NCBI RefSeq assembly: GCF_001039355.2
Contig: NW_019775136.1
Location: forward strand, 61,257 to 118,832
From: Lingula anatina
Taxonomy: Eukaryota > Brachiopoda > Lingulata > Lingulida > Lingulidae
Length of the DNA stretch: 57,576 bases
Direction: 5' to 3'
The position numbers and the translations under genes were made by a program. Below are positions 1 through 12,656 of the stretch, piece by piece. The notes below the pieces were generated by a model. The model ran no database searches. It had not been told where the DNA came from and saw only the letters and a program-made list of their open reading frames with translations. The first letter of the stretch is position 1; each line of letters starts with the position of its first letter.

Positions 1-539
1 GAGCGCATTCTCAACGAATTAAGCCAGGCTTTACAAAGCCGGTGACCTAAAAATGGCGGACGTACATGAAAGAAAAACCGCCTAATCTTTTAATAGTCTC
101 TCCGCCTCCCCACACGTCGTCCCTGCGGGGTACAGTAATTAAATCTCGGCTCCGTTCGCCATGCGGAAGCTACCTGAGAAATATTAAGTGCGCATGCTCA
201 TCAGTTAAACTCGTGGTGAAGAAGGCATAGCGGCTGAAGGCGATCGAAAAAAAAAAAGCTCTTCTGTTCTATTATCTTTGAAAACAGAGACGAAAAAGGA
301 ATAATTTGGCCCGTAGAGCAGCAATGAATCGACTATCTAAGGAGATAATATCACCAGAGATATTCACGGAAATATTAATGTTCGGAGCCGAGATTTAATT
401 ACTGTACCCCGCAGGGACGACGTGTGGGGAGGCGTGTGAGAGGCTATTAAAAGATTAGGCGGTTTTTCTTTCATGTACGTCCGCCATTTTTAGGTCACCG
501 GCTTTGTAAAGCCTGGCTTAATTCGTTGAGAATGCGCTC
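1..539. mobile_element. Foldback/MITE-type element with ~155-bp inverted arms
   Basis: Bases 1-154 are repeated in inverted orientation at about 383-539. The arms are almost identical; the main difference is a 3-nt indel in the GGAGGCG region. The ends read GAGCGCATTCTC and GAGAATGCGCTC. The roughly 230-bp middle has no open frame of note. Long arms without a transposase fit a non-autonomous DNA transposon or foldback element. The left target duplication cannot be tested because the element begins at base 1 of the window. Confidence 0.85.
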
Positions 540-1362
540 TAAGAGTACCACGCATGTGAAATAGAAACCTTTGTCAGCTAGCCAGATGATAAGATTTAAC
601 ATCATTTGTTTATTTATACTAAAGGATGTCAAAAGCAACCCTCATAGGCCATACATCTCTGTGGCTATTAGGGAGCAAACTGTTTCAACATAAAATAAGT
701 TGTTTTTCACAGACATATTGTGATTTAAATATGTCATATTTGATATATCTTAATTTTATTGGTTGGTAAAAAAAGGGGTTGGTAGAAACAAGAGAATTTT
801 TTTTCAATCTGGAAAACTAATTTGGACATGTGTTTTCAGTGGAAAATAAATAAGGTAAAACTGACATCAAGGAACAAGAATTAATAAGGGCGATAAAAGG
901 AGATTGCTGCCCTTTGCCCTTATTTATTTATTATTATTTTTATTTATTTATTATTATTATTATTATTTATTTTTTTTTTGAAAATAAAGAAGGCCTCATC
1001 ACAGATAACTTTTTGCTTCAAATCTGAAACCACAGTTGGTATTATGAATTGTTAAGTGTCACACTCTTCTGCATGCAGACTTTCTTGCACTTAAAACTTT
1101 ATTTGTATTCATGACTGCAGAACATTTATTTAAATTTATTTCAATTAAACTAACAACTACCTTGTATGTTTTTAAAAAACTAAGAGCCTATGTAATCATA
1201 AAACAGTCTTACTAGTGCTTGAAAAATATCACAAATATTTGCATTTCTGTAAAAAAATAATAATAAAACAGAAGCCTGAAGGTAAATAAAAACTGCATCA
1301 AATGTAGCCTTTTCAAACATTTAAATCCACATATAGCTCTTAAAATGTTTTAAAATGCTTAC
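540..1362. other. AT-rich stretch, end of visible PPP4R4 intron 2
   Basis: No coding exon was recognised. The stretch lies downstream (minus strand) of PPP4R4 coding exon 2 and is therefore probably intronic. It holds a low-complexity TTATTATTATT-type run at about 919-980. No other structure was seen. Confidence 0.5.
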
Positions 1363-2411
1363 CTTAGAAGATACACTGCTCTTTCAATATCATTGAGCTT
1401 TTCATCTACAGTGAGTTTTTCAAGCTCTTCTTCAGTCTGAAATGATCGTAAACAACAGTAAGAAGCTACATCTATCAAGGAATTTATTCTGAATTTTTAA
1501 CTTTTATAAGGATATAATGGAAATCTGAAAATGTAACAAAATAATGCATTTCTCTCTGTTACTGAAATCAATAAAAAGATTGATCTTGAAACAACAATTC
1601 ACTAATTCAATCCACTGACTTTATTATCCAACTTTCGTGACAATTCCAGGGTACCAATCAATGGTGACATTTTCTACAACAGTTTTAATTAAGAGTTAAA
1701 GACACTACCTGATTTTAACTATGCAAAACTAAATCATACTGTCAGAAAGTACACTTTGTATGGGGCATTTTATCAGCTAAGAAACTAGTATTAATGTTTT
1801 TGTTAAGATTTCTTTTAAACAAATATCTGAACCTCAAATTTCTTTTATAATTTTTTCTGTTCTGTGTATTTTTGCCAAAGTATAAATAAAACATTTGAAA
1901 CTTTTAAAACATGTAACTTCTCATCAAATTGGGAATAGATTCTCATGGGCTTCTGGAGAGCATTGCCTCCAGGTTTGTTTTAACAATTTATATGCCATGA
2001 ATCATACAGTGCCAGTTGCTGTAGATTAATGCCACAGCCAGTAACATATGCATTTCCAAATAAGTATACTTAGACAGAAACCAAATTTGAATTTGCTGTA
2101 ATCAGCTAAATGACAATATCCATCTCTGCCCCTACAAACCCCTTTCTCAAGACGAACTTCTGAGGTCATGGTTAGGGCCAGTTATACAGTTTTTCCGGTG
2201 AAAAGTAACTAACATATTTATCAAAAAGGAGATCGAATGTCATGTATATATTGCTTCTACTCCTTGCATTTAAATGAAATGCAAAGAAAACTGTATTTAA
2301 AAGTAGCCTTGAAGCTTTTACCTTCAACAAATTTATAGCTGATTGTGTTGCAGGGGCGATTCTATCCAGCTGAAGCTCCTGGAAATCCTCGACAAGAGGC
2401 TCGATATCCAT
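1363..2411 (-). CDS. PPP4R4: PPP4R4, 5' end only (protein phosphatase 4 regulatory subunit 4)
   Basis: Two exons on the minus strand: 2411-2322 (ATG to GT donor, 30 codons, phase 0) and 1436-1363 (74 nt, then donor GTAAGC). The product begins MDIEPLVEDFQELQLDRIAP. The second exon reads EEELEKLTVDEKLNDIERA followed by VYLLR, which closely matches the N-terminal segment of vertebrate PPP4R4 (there EEIERLTVDEDLSDIERAVYLL). Known role: a HEAT-repeat regulatory subunit that binds the catalytic subunit of protein phosphatase 4 in the cytoplasm. The HEAT-repeat body lies beyond the left edge, so the gene is partial here. A GTG lies in frame 12 nt upstream of the ATG; the ATG was chosen because this is a eukaryote. 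The gene is divergent from EIF3K. Confidence 0.85.
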
Positions 2412-2827
2412 GATGGTTTGCACAACAGCAATGCTGTGGTTGGAATGTTATCGAAACATCCTCCCAAACTTGCTAAATTTAAGAGCTGTGATGTTCTTAC
2501 ATGTTCGAAAAATTGTAACGCAAAACATGTAATATCTAGCAGATTTGACAATCTCAATCCGCCATATTATAAACTAAGTGACGTCAAGATCACGTAAACA
2601 TTAGCAACTCTCATGCAAAAATGCGAGAACGTGCTTTTACGACCGCATTAACATGGTTGTACTTGTATTTATACTTAAGAGCTGTTGAGTAGATGTTATA
2701 AATATCTTACTTGTTATAATCTAGATAGTTTTATATTGAAAAGCTATATTATTATAATCTCACTCAAAGTTTCACTTTCACGACATTATCGTTAGTGAGG
2801 GTATATGAAAGTCACGTGACCGACAAA
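2412..2827. promoter_or_regulatory. Putative bidirectional promoter PPP4R4 / EIF3K
   Basis: The start codons of two divergent genes are only 416 bp apart. The interval contains a full palindromic CRE (TGACGTCA, 2579-2586) and a palindromic E-box GTCACGTGAC (2811-2820), which ends 7 bp before the EIF3K ATG. The E-box could bind USF, MITF or TFEB-type bHLH-ZIP factors. No TATA box is obvious at a sensible distance. The motifs are seen directly; their use is inferred. Confidence 0.6.
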
Positions 2828-5718
2828 ATGGCAGAAGCAATGCGGGCACATGTTGCAGAACTTTTGAAGGGGATTGACAGGTAAGTACAGTTAACTTAGC
2901 GTCCATATTTAATAAACTAGTGAGAATGTACATAGATGTGTCTTTTAGATTGGCAATGGCCTGCACTTGCCGTTATATAATCGAATTTAACTGTCTCCCA
3001 TCTCACAATATGGACACCAATTGTGGCAATTCCAAAGCCAATGTCACCAAATTACATTTAACAAACTTACTATTTTTAATTGAGTTCATTGTCAAAATTA
3101 CTTAAATTGTTCAGATGTTTGTGTTGTAATCACGTAATCAAGTTGTATGTCAAAGTTTTATTCCATTTGTATTCAGAGAGATTCCAACTTTTCCACCTTA
3201 AAGGTCGACACACTGTATTGATCATTATGTTACACTGTGTTCTAATAATCCTGGGTTTTGTGGATCATTAATCTAGTAAAAAAAATCTGTCTTGAAAAGG
3301 AAAGAAAGTTTAACAGTAAATAAATTGAGTTGCTTATCATTTATTTTTAATTACAGGTACAATCCTGAGAACCTGGCTACCTTGGAACGTTACATAGCAG
3401 TTCAAGCAATGGAAAATGCATACGATTTAGAGGCCAACCTAGCAGTGCTGAAACTGTAATTTCTTTTCTTTTTGAATTGCATATTTTGAAATATGACATA
3501 ATTTGGTCTTTGAATATTTGGCTCCTTGGCCTATTTTAATTGTGTTGTTTTCTACACAACTTTATATTGACCCCTTTTTAGCCATTTGATTACCTAAAAT
3601 AGTTGAGATGCTGTTTGTAGTGTATGTCACTTTGATTCTGTGTGTTTTTAATTTTTAAGAGAAATTTATGATATGCTATCCTGCTGAACTGATACTTAGT
3701 TTTCTTGGAATTTCAGATACCAGTTTAATCCTAATTATTTCCAGACAACTGTCACTGCCCAGATTCTCCTAAAAGCTCTGACCAATCTACCCCACACAGA
3801 TCTCACTCTATGTAAATGTCTCATAGAAGGCGTAAGAGTATCCTTGAAGTGAAATTGTGTGACTAATATAGTTTATAATGACATTTGTATTATTTGTTAG
3901 TTATGATAAAAATGTTTACTTCATTCTTTATAAAATAATGACATGATGACTATGATGCATGTATAAAGAATATTGCATGCTTTGTTGACATTAAATTGCT
4001 TAATAGTCAGAAAGTCTGAGATCCAATGAAACTATTTTCATAAATTGCCTCATGTATTGAACTTGTAAACGGTTATTGGCAATCACACAAATCTAGATTT
4101 TTGCTTAATGGTTGCTCTCATTTGTTTACTTATATTTTTTGAAATGATATATTCCTTGATGTGCCTCAGCTAGAGGAAAAACCTTTGACAAAGATTATTG
4201 AATTAGCAGACCTGTTAGAATCTTGTCAGTTCAAGCTGTTTTGGGTAGGGAAACATTTGATTTGATCATATTTATATTGTTTAGCAGTCATTATTTCAAT
4301 TTTAAAGTTCCATTTCAAAACTTCAGTTTCTTAAAAGAATTGATCTATAGCAAAATATTATGCAGAATTTATGATATTGCTTCATCTGGATATGTATTTT
4401 TTATCATTTTCTTACATAAAATTTTTATACATAAAGGGTTTGGTATGTTTCAGCTTCTTGTTGTGGATGTACACTTTATAGCATATTTTCTTTTCTTGAT
4501 TACTGAATAGAGAGTTCTTCAGGAGGATCCTGACATTATAGTTGGTATTCAGGGCTTTGAAGATTCCATAAGAAAATGTAAGTTTTCGAATTTTGCAATA
4601 ATATGTTCATATCTTATATGAAGGGAAATTGTTTATTGGTGCAGGGGAAAGAGGTTTAATGAAGTTTTGTATTAAGAAAGTTCTTATTTCATTTTCACAA
4701 GTTTGTCCTTGCTTAGGATTCAACTGATCAGAATGATTGGCTCGATCAAATGTTATTCCCTTATGTGCCCAGGGAAATAATATTTTCTTTTCTTAACCCT
4801 GGCAGTTATGACTTTTTTATTTTTTTGGAAAATTTTTTCAGTTATTTGCCATGTTGTTGGAATAACATATCAGACCATTGAAAAAGAACACCTAGCAGAA
4901 TTACTGGGTGGGATTCCAGGTAAGTGTCATGTAGGCCTGTTTTAATTTTTGATCATTCAAATGTATATTTTTCAAAATTTGCACATGGAACTTGTTATTG
5001 ATACAAAATATACATGTTCTCAATCCACATGGTTTTATCATGTTTTAGCTACTTTTCCATTAATAGTTTATCAACATATTTTCCATTCATGACAAATTCT
5101 ATCACAACACATTTTCTTGGTCAATATTAAAATTTTACTCGATTTAATTAAAAATTTTGCCATTATTATAAGCATCATATGTATCATCTCAAACTTGCAG
5201 TTTATATCTTTGTACAAATGATTCAATTTTTACACATGGAATTTTCAGATCATGTGGTGCTAATAAATTATAAAAATTGCTTTATTTTTATATATAAAAA
5301 AATTACATCTCTTTAGCTTATTCCAATGTTTAGTTCTGTATTAACTGTTCCTCATAATAACTGGCATCCTTTTTTGTTTTTACCCAGATGCACAGACAAA
5401 TCAATGGATCTCAAAATATGGGTGGAAAATAGAGGAGAATGGACAAACAGTTTTTGTTGCCAACCAGGAAGAAAACATCAAAACAAAAAACATAACCGAA
5501 AAAATAACATTTGAAAGTGAGTGGTAATAAGTATAACTAGGTTTCTGTTTGTAGTATTTCCTTTCAAAGTGAAATTTGTCATTGTGGCTTTATCAAAAAC
5601 ATATTTTAATCTGTTGTCATCAGAGTAAAGACAGTGTTAAACACATGGGAATACAATGCTATCAATAATACCATTATACACCATTTTTTCAGATGTGGCC
5701 CAAATCATGGCACGATAA
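2828..5718 (+). CDS. EIF3K: EIF3K, eukaryotic translation initiation factor 3 subunit K
   Basis: Eight coding exons: 2828-2880, 3357-3455, 3717-3831, 4170-4244, 4511-4577, 4842-4919, 5388-5516 and 5693-5718. All have GT-AG borders and compatible phases, giving 213 residues (human about 218). The start [20 protein letters not shown], the internal block [11 protein letters not shown], the block [19 protein letters not shown] and the later [18 protein letters not shown] match EIF3K nearly residue for residue. The N-terminal half is the helical HAM domain and the C-terminal half the winged-helix domain. The short last exon ends IMAR. The protein is a small peripheral subunit of the cytoplasmic eIF3 complex that binds the 40S ribosome. 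The ATG directly follows an E-box and lies in context AAAATGG. A poly(A) signal AATAAA is at 6081-6086. Confidence 0.96.
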
Positions 5719-6187
5719 AAGCAAGCTGTGTATTTTGGCAAGGACATACTTCAACAGTGCCCAAGGGATAAAAGAATTTTACAGCAAAGTGTGACTGGAA
5801 GGTGTGCACTTGAAGACTTCTTACTCCTGTTTGAGCTTCATAGTTGTAAATGTCATTCTGGAGGGAATGTGAAGTAAAAAATTCCAGTCTGTTGTGGAAT
5901 GGATACATACATCATCTTTATCCAGTTTTTAAGCTGTTAAATGGCAAATATTGCATAACATTTTCTATGTTGGACTTCACAAGTGGGCACCCAACAAAAA
6001 TGGTAATTTTATGGTATTCGAAAAAATTATTATGACAGTAATAATCTCATATTTATCATCTCATCCATTTATTGTGAGAAAATAAAACACATAGAACTAC
6101 ATTTGTTACTGACTTAGCACTGTACAGAGATCAATATTTATTGCTGAAAATATATTGCCTTAAACATTTATGGAGATGGCTGATAAT

Positions 6188-6229
<42 letters not shown>

Positions 6230-7147
6230 TAAAGAGGATATATTTTGAAGAAAGATTTTATACATCTTTTGCTGATCATAACATTTTAATCAGTCTTCTT
6301 TTATACTGAAGTTAGACCATTTTAATGTTTTTCAAAATGTCACATTATGAGTGAAAAAATGTAAATAGTTGAATTTGGTACTATATTAAGTTGATGACAA
6401 GTTAAAAAAAGGTGATGGAAAATCACGAAAATGGATCCTATTCACACTGATCACTGCATAAAGTAATTACTATTTTCTGACTTTTAGAAGCATGTATAAT
6501 AAGTCTGCATTATCAAAGCCAACATCTAAATGTTCTTGTGCAGAACCTCGTATTATAACGTGCATGGAACAAGATATTACAACTCCCAAGTTTATACTGT
6601 GATTCGTGGGACAATAAGTGCATGATCATGCACATATTCATCATTTCCTGTCGGTTATTGAAAATCGATGCCTACAGATGGATATGAGGTTGGTTCTTTT
6701 GACCGTTTGTTATATTACTCCAAGAACAAATTGTGTACTTTCTTTTTTGCCTTTACTGGATTCTCTTAATCTCACTTTCTCACAAATTAAAAATATACGT
6801 TCTTCTTCAAACATCATATGTTTTAAAGTCCAGTGTCTCACAACATCTTACAGCCCAAAAGGATTTAGTATTATTAAATGAAATTGAAAATCCCAGGGTC
6901 GTGTTTATTGCAGTGCCCAAGTCCAACTTTCATTTGGCACTGTACACAAGGCCTCTAAGTAGTTTGCAACTTGGAGAACAACTGCGTTATTCTTAGCAGT
7001 AGCACCTCTTTCTCTGGGATCACTTGTTCATCTTCCATAGAAATGATTTTTTAGTTCATGATCTGTGGCACATTTCTTGTGCAAATTTCTCGCGATATAT
7101 GTGAATTTAATGTTGATGTAGATTTCGATTCCTGCAGTCAGCATTTG
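5719..7147. other. 3' UTRs of convergent EIF3K and TAF1A, with T-run
   Basis: The interval lies between the stop codons of two converging genes. AATAAA on the plus strand at 6081-6086 would serve EIF3K. TTTATT at 6904-6909 (AATAAA on the minus strand) would serve TAF1A. A T homopolymer of about 34 nt lies at 6191-6224. No coding exon was recognised. Confidence 0.55.
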
Positions 7148-10100
7148 TCACTTTTTGTGGAAAACTACACCAAGATTCTGTCTGTGACATACAAATTCCT
7201 CCATGTGTCTTAAATTCTCTTCATTCAAACTCTTCTTTGCTTCTTCACCAAAAGTGTTTCCTAAAATCAAATTTGTACTGTTTTACATATACAGAAAAGT
7301 ACATATCAAGTACCCTCTACCAGGGCGAGTGATAGATTTTTTTACAGATATTCACAGATATGTCTCTAGCTAGATAGATAGTCATTTACAGCTGAACTGG
7401 GTTTCTGTGCGTTCACCCTATTGTGCGAAATACCAGCCGTGGTATAAGTCAGTTACAACTACTCACCATCCACTGTATGTGACATACAAGATCAAATAAT
7501 CTCTCTGCTGCGCCTCGATATAATTACGCTCTTTTATGTAGCATACAGTGGACGACTCTTTTAACTAGTACTAAAGTGAGTCTGCTTGATAACCAAAAAA
7601 AGAGAATTATTTAATACACCAAGTTTCAGAGGAAAAAACTCAAGACATAAAATCCTTTGAGCAAAAATATCTTATGGAAAAGTTTATACATTCAACAAAT
7701 ATATAATGCATAGGTAACAAGCATTTGACCAATTTTCATAATGTAATTACCTGCCCCAAGGAGGAGATGGGCAAGTTTCATTTTGCACACTAGCAAGTTT
7801 TGGTCTGCTGTTTGTATCACGGAAGATGTGAAATGATATGCAGGCCACCAGTCATGCCTAGGACTCCAAACTTTCTCTACACTGGGAATGTCATCTTTTC
7901 TGGGAAGTAAAAAATTTCCAAGACTATTGATTCTACAAAGTGTAATGTTCTCACAGTCTACTGAAGTTGTAGTGATAGTTTGCCGAAATAAAAATGAAAA
8001 TATATTTGCTTGGTCCTTCATCTAAATGACAACCTTCAAAAAATCTTCCAGCCTACATGAACCAACTCTTCATTCACTTAAAATTCAGATGTACTACATG
8101 TTTATATTTTTCTTTCAGGTAAAGCAATTGAATACACGGAGCTTGGGCAACAACTTTAAGTTTGACTTAAGTAAGGCTTTTCATCTATTGTCTTACCCCA
8201 GTTTTTCCAATAGTGTCTCTAACTTTTTCCAAGGTGGCTCAAAGTTCTGCCAACAAGCATAGTCAAGCATGTTAAAAAGCAGCTGAAGCACCTTTCGTAT
8301 GAGATCACCTGTCAATAAATTATCTAGACAAATCAAAAAATATGAAACACACCATGCCTAACAATTAATTTATAAACAGTAAAATTTGATGAGAGGGATG
8401 TTTTAAATCGCATTAAAGGTATGTATACGTAATTTGTCTTTTGTCATATACTAGTATAGAAAAGTCCATCAACATACATGTTACATTGCTCTTTACACTT
8501 AACATTATACTTTCATCAAAGCATAAATTACACTTCCTGAAAATATACCTTCAGCATCAGTTGCATTTTCTTCCAGCAAATCACACAGTTCAAGCACCAA
8601 TTCATCTGAAGGCACCAGCTTAACATAATCCTAAATAATTTAAATCATATCAATATTTATATATCACATCATATTTATATCAAATATGATTTATTTTATC
8701 ATTATAATCAGTCAACTCTTTGTGAACCACCTAAAAATTAAAGCACATTATGACCTAGAAAAGTATGTATCTCTTAGTATACCTTTTCTGGCACAAAATG
8801 CAATGATCTGTAAAAAGGCTTGTGATAGCACAAACGGAGGTTGCTTATGTTTTCTCAAAAGATCTATGTTGGTGCAAATGAAACAGTATTTACAAACTTC
8901 TACCTCAAAACCAATTAACTTCGATTGTATTTTGTTATCTAATTCATGGCAAAGTAACAGATACCTGAAGAACCTTGAGTTTATCTCCTCTATTTGCATT
9001 TTGCCTTTTCATGAATTTGTATAGCATTTTATGTGCATTGGGGTTTTCATCATGGTGATCTCTATAAACTTTCAAAACTTGATATGCATCTTCAGTCTTC
9101 TCTGTAAACTCTAGCAACTGCAAAAAGACAAACTCATGCTGAATTATGTATATTCATAGGAGAAAAATTAAAAATCTATCATTATGATTAAGACTGCTAT
9201 CCATTATGGTGCAAATAAAGAGGTTACTCAGGTCCATGAAGCTTTATTTTTAAATATATATTGTAAGTAATGAAAATAATATATGTAACTGCAATGCCCA
9301 AAGAACATACTCAGTCCTATAACTAATATAGACAATTAGTTAAAGTATTCAAAGTATGTATGGAAAGGTACTTAATTCACCTACTGCCAGGTGTAATACC
9401 AACTTTAAGATGAAAAATGTCACTTTACCTCAACGTATTTAGTCACAAAGATATCCCACACCCCATATTGTGTTTCTACATTTCTAAAAGCTTCAATGGC
9501 TCTGGTTGCATGACTCTGCAAATATTCTTCATCCCATGTCAATGCTGATGCATGAAGCAATGGGTCACCTTTCAAATAAATAGAACAAGGAAATATATAG
9601 TAAAAAGAGTTTTTCTTTCAAAGAAAACCAAATGTAAAATGTTCTCCTTTTTACAAGATTTCAGTGACAAATTGTTAGAAAAAAAACTGACAAATTTGGA
9701 CTTCATCAAGATCACCTTTTATAATGTGTAATGAAAATCATCCCATTTTTCAAAACAAGGGAAATCAACTCTGCTTTCTCTCAAGTCACAATCATCCTCA
9801 GGACAGGTACACAAACACTATAACAATACCTTACTCACCATCCTCCTGCTCCTTCAGCTTCTCCATATATTGCTTTGCCTGCAACCACAAGGTATAGTAC
9901 ACCATGCCCTGATACAAAGTGTACTGCAGGTCGAGGTACCTGCTTTGATCAGTTGGGGTCTTCTTGAGGCCTCTGGTAATACTTTTAAACTAAAAATGAA
10001 TTAATTAAAATGAAATAAAACTAGACTACATTTAAGACTACATTTCCCTATTTTTGATCTGTTAAAACTTATTACATTTTATTTTTATAATATTTTCTGG

Positions 10101-12656
10101 TGTCAGAATTATGACAGCAAAAACCGAATGTTTTAGTATCATGCACTACTATGACATGTCCATTATCTAAGGAAGATTGTCTAACAAAAGCATAATTATG
10201 ATGATTGCTCAAAAACTTCAAAACCACACCTTCATCTGCTCCAATGCCTCAGCTGTCCTTCCCTGGTGCAGCAGATAGAACACATACTCTAGAATCACAC
10301 CCTTGTAGTTGTATTCAGAGGTCAGATTCTTCAACTGACTAAAACAAAATAATAAAAAAAATGGTGAAAATCTTATTCTTTTCCATAAAATTCACTTTTT
10401 TGAACTGTTAACTAAAACAGAACCAATAATGTTCACAAATAAGACCTTTTTTTTACTCCTACTCATTGCAAAGTGAAATTTAGTATAAATCAGGTTATTT
10501 TGTTTGTAATATTTCAGATATCTGCCATAATGTAGTAACAGAGTAAACAGATATCTTGTCTGAAAAAAAACAGAAACTTACTTAACAAGTAGTTCTAGTA
10601 AATGAGAATTACTTTCTCCATCAGCATACAGGATTTCACTGCCACCCTAAAATGGAATTGAAATGTCATGATTTATACTAAAACGTTTTCAAACCATTGT
10701 GATATCATGTGTCTACATGATTATACTTTGTACATTTTGTCAGATGTTCATTTAGTCCGTTCACTAGTTTGAATTTACATTATTGATCAATTATTACAAA
10801 CAGCTCAGAAAATATCAAAGCCAACCAGTAAATCCACTATTCATATATATTATATTATATTATATTATATGATATTATATTATATTATATTATATTATAT
10901 TATATTATATTATATTATATTATATTATATTATATTAGTATTCAGAGATGAACAATAAGTCCTCTGATCTCAGAAATGATACTGGTGGGTGGTCTGAATA
11001 CCTAAAATTCAGTTTAAATCAGTTCTGTCCTAGCGACCAACTCACCTTCCATATAGCTGATGCAGTACCAGAGTGCTCCTTGGTTACACTTTGTACAACC
11101 CGTAGTGCATCTTCCCATCTGTGAGTCAGCAGACAGTCTTTTAACAGTCTCAGCAGACCAGGCACAACAGGTGCACTATGCGAAAAATCTTTCTTTAAAC
11201 CTAAAATAACACAAACCACACAATCATGAGATAAAGTGAATGTTCATAAAGGGAGAGAGCACATTAAATTTTAGAACCATTCTTACTAACCTGCCAAAGT
11301 GTGTAAGTTAATTTACGTAAATAATCTGAATGAACAGTTTCTAAATAAAAGTTTTACATTAATGATGAACTTATGCTGATATAAACGATGAGTCATTAAA
11401 TATCAAAATCAATTATTTCTCAGAAAATTTCTTAACTAAAATAAGGAAGCTTTCAGTTTTTTGCCTTTTCTTTATCAACACGTACATCATTTTGATAACT
11501 TTAACCAAAAGTGTATAACTGAAATCACTGACAAACATATTAACATATCATTCATGATTGCATCTTAGGGTATGAAATTACACTCACTGGTTGATATCAG
11601 TTAGACATGCTCTGTTATAGTTCAGATAGATATGAACCCAATGTTACAATGCTGTTTATATTGGATGTACAGCCTTTAAGGATAAACACAATTGTACAGT
11701 ATACCTATCAAGTCTCAAGCATTTCAAACGAGACTAGTATGATAAGGTGTCACTAAGTCAGCAGTATCCTTTAGAGTTTGAGCTCTCAGCATGTACCACA
11801 ACATATACCAGCATATTTAACTCCTTTTGTCTTACAATTATTACCTGCATTATAAATTTGTTCTTTTGCTTCTTCCATCCATGGTGTAAAATCACTCTCA
11901 CTTCTATCTTTAGATACCAAATATGATATCACAGCAATCTACAAAATTATAGAAAAATGTCATTTTTATTTTATCCTTCCATTCAAACAGATAGACTAAC
12001 TTGGATATATCATGTGTCTACACTTCTAAAAATATTTACTCATGTCACTCACAACCTGAAGATGACTGTTCAGACTGTTGAGTCAAGGTGTAGAGCGTCA
12101 ACATCACTTGGCATGCTGCTGTATTATTGCAAAAAGGAGCAATGTATTTATTTTTCTAAAGGTATTTGTAATTAATAATTGCACTAAGCACAATTACGAC
12201 TTGAACGAAAGGTAACAATAACTTTCATATCCAAAAGGCAAAATGCAAGACAAAAATATTTGGATTAAAACTGTTTGTGCATGTAGTAACTTTCAATTAA
12301 TAAAAGATGAGAATTCAATGCAGATTTTTCCATGTAATTACAGCATGCATTTCATTGATGAAAACACTTGAAATGGCAATCCACTGGCCCCACAAGATGA
12401 AGAACATTGTAGCTATGTAGGATATACAGGTTATTTACAATGTACTACATTGTAGCAGACGCCTAAAAAATCGAAAATTCAAGTGATAACTATTTCCACG
12501 ACTTACGCTTAAGTCAACATCGAAATCATCGTCATCTAGTTCCATATCCAATCTTAATAGAAAGTCATGTAGCAGGGGCCCAGTAACTTTTAAAAGCTGC
12601 TCAAAGGTGCTTGCTCCTTGTCCATAATGTTGAGCAGCAAGTTGCACACAAACCAT
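7148..12656 (-). CDS. TAF1A: TAF1A, RNA polymerase I TATA-box-binding-protein-associated factor A
   Basis: Twelve exons on the minus strand: 12656-12507, 11938-11845, 11200-11046, 10646-10582, 10338-10230, 9989-9839, 9568-9429, 9117-8965, 8630-8549, 8308-8197, 7899-7751 and 7260-7148. All phases close, giving 490 residues (human 450). Diagnostic blocks are YGVWDIFVTKYVE, NPNAHKMLYKFMKRQ and RHDWWPAYHF...LAHLLLG, which line up with human GVWDPFVKSYVEMLEF, NPNAHIYLYNFLKRQ and RKNWWPGFHF...AGLLLG. The N terminus has an acidic DDDDFDVD stretch. Known role: a subunit of the SL1/TIF-IB complex, with TBP, TAF1B and TAF1C, that recruits RNA polymerase I to rDNA promoters in the nucleolus. The family is fast-evolving, which suits the moderate similarity. 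The last exon is inferred from a strong donor at 7750 and an in-frame exon ending VVFHKK. Without that splice, exon 11 would read through to a stop at 7692. The gene is divergent from the MCFD2-like gene. Confidence 0.88.
10847..10937. repeat. (TATAT)n microsatellite in TAF1A intron 3
   Basis: About 90 bp of nearly pure TATTATATTA-type pentanucleotide repeat between TAF1A exons 3 and 4. One unit is interrupted (TATATGATAT). Confidence 0.9.

Noticed and set aside
7440-7575. Possible MITE from the inverted words CCACTGTATG and CATACAGTGG
   Set aside because: Only about 10 bp match exactly and the outer arms are too degenerate to define ends or a target duplication.
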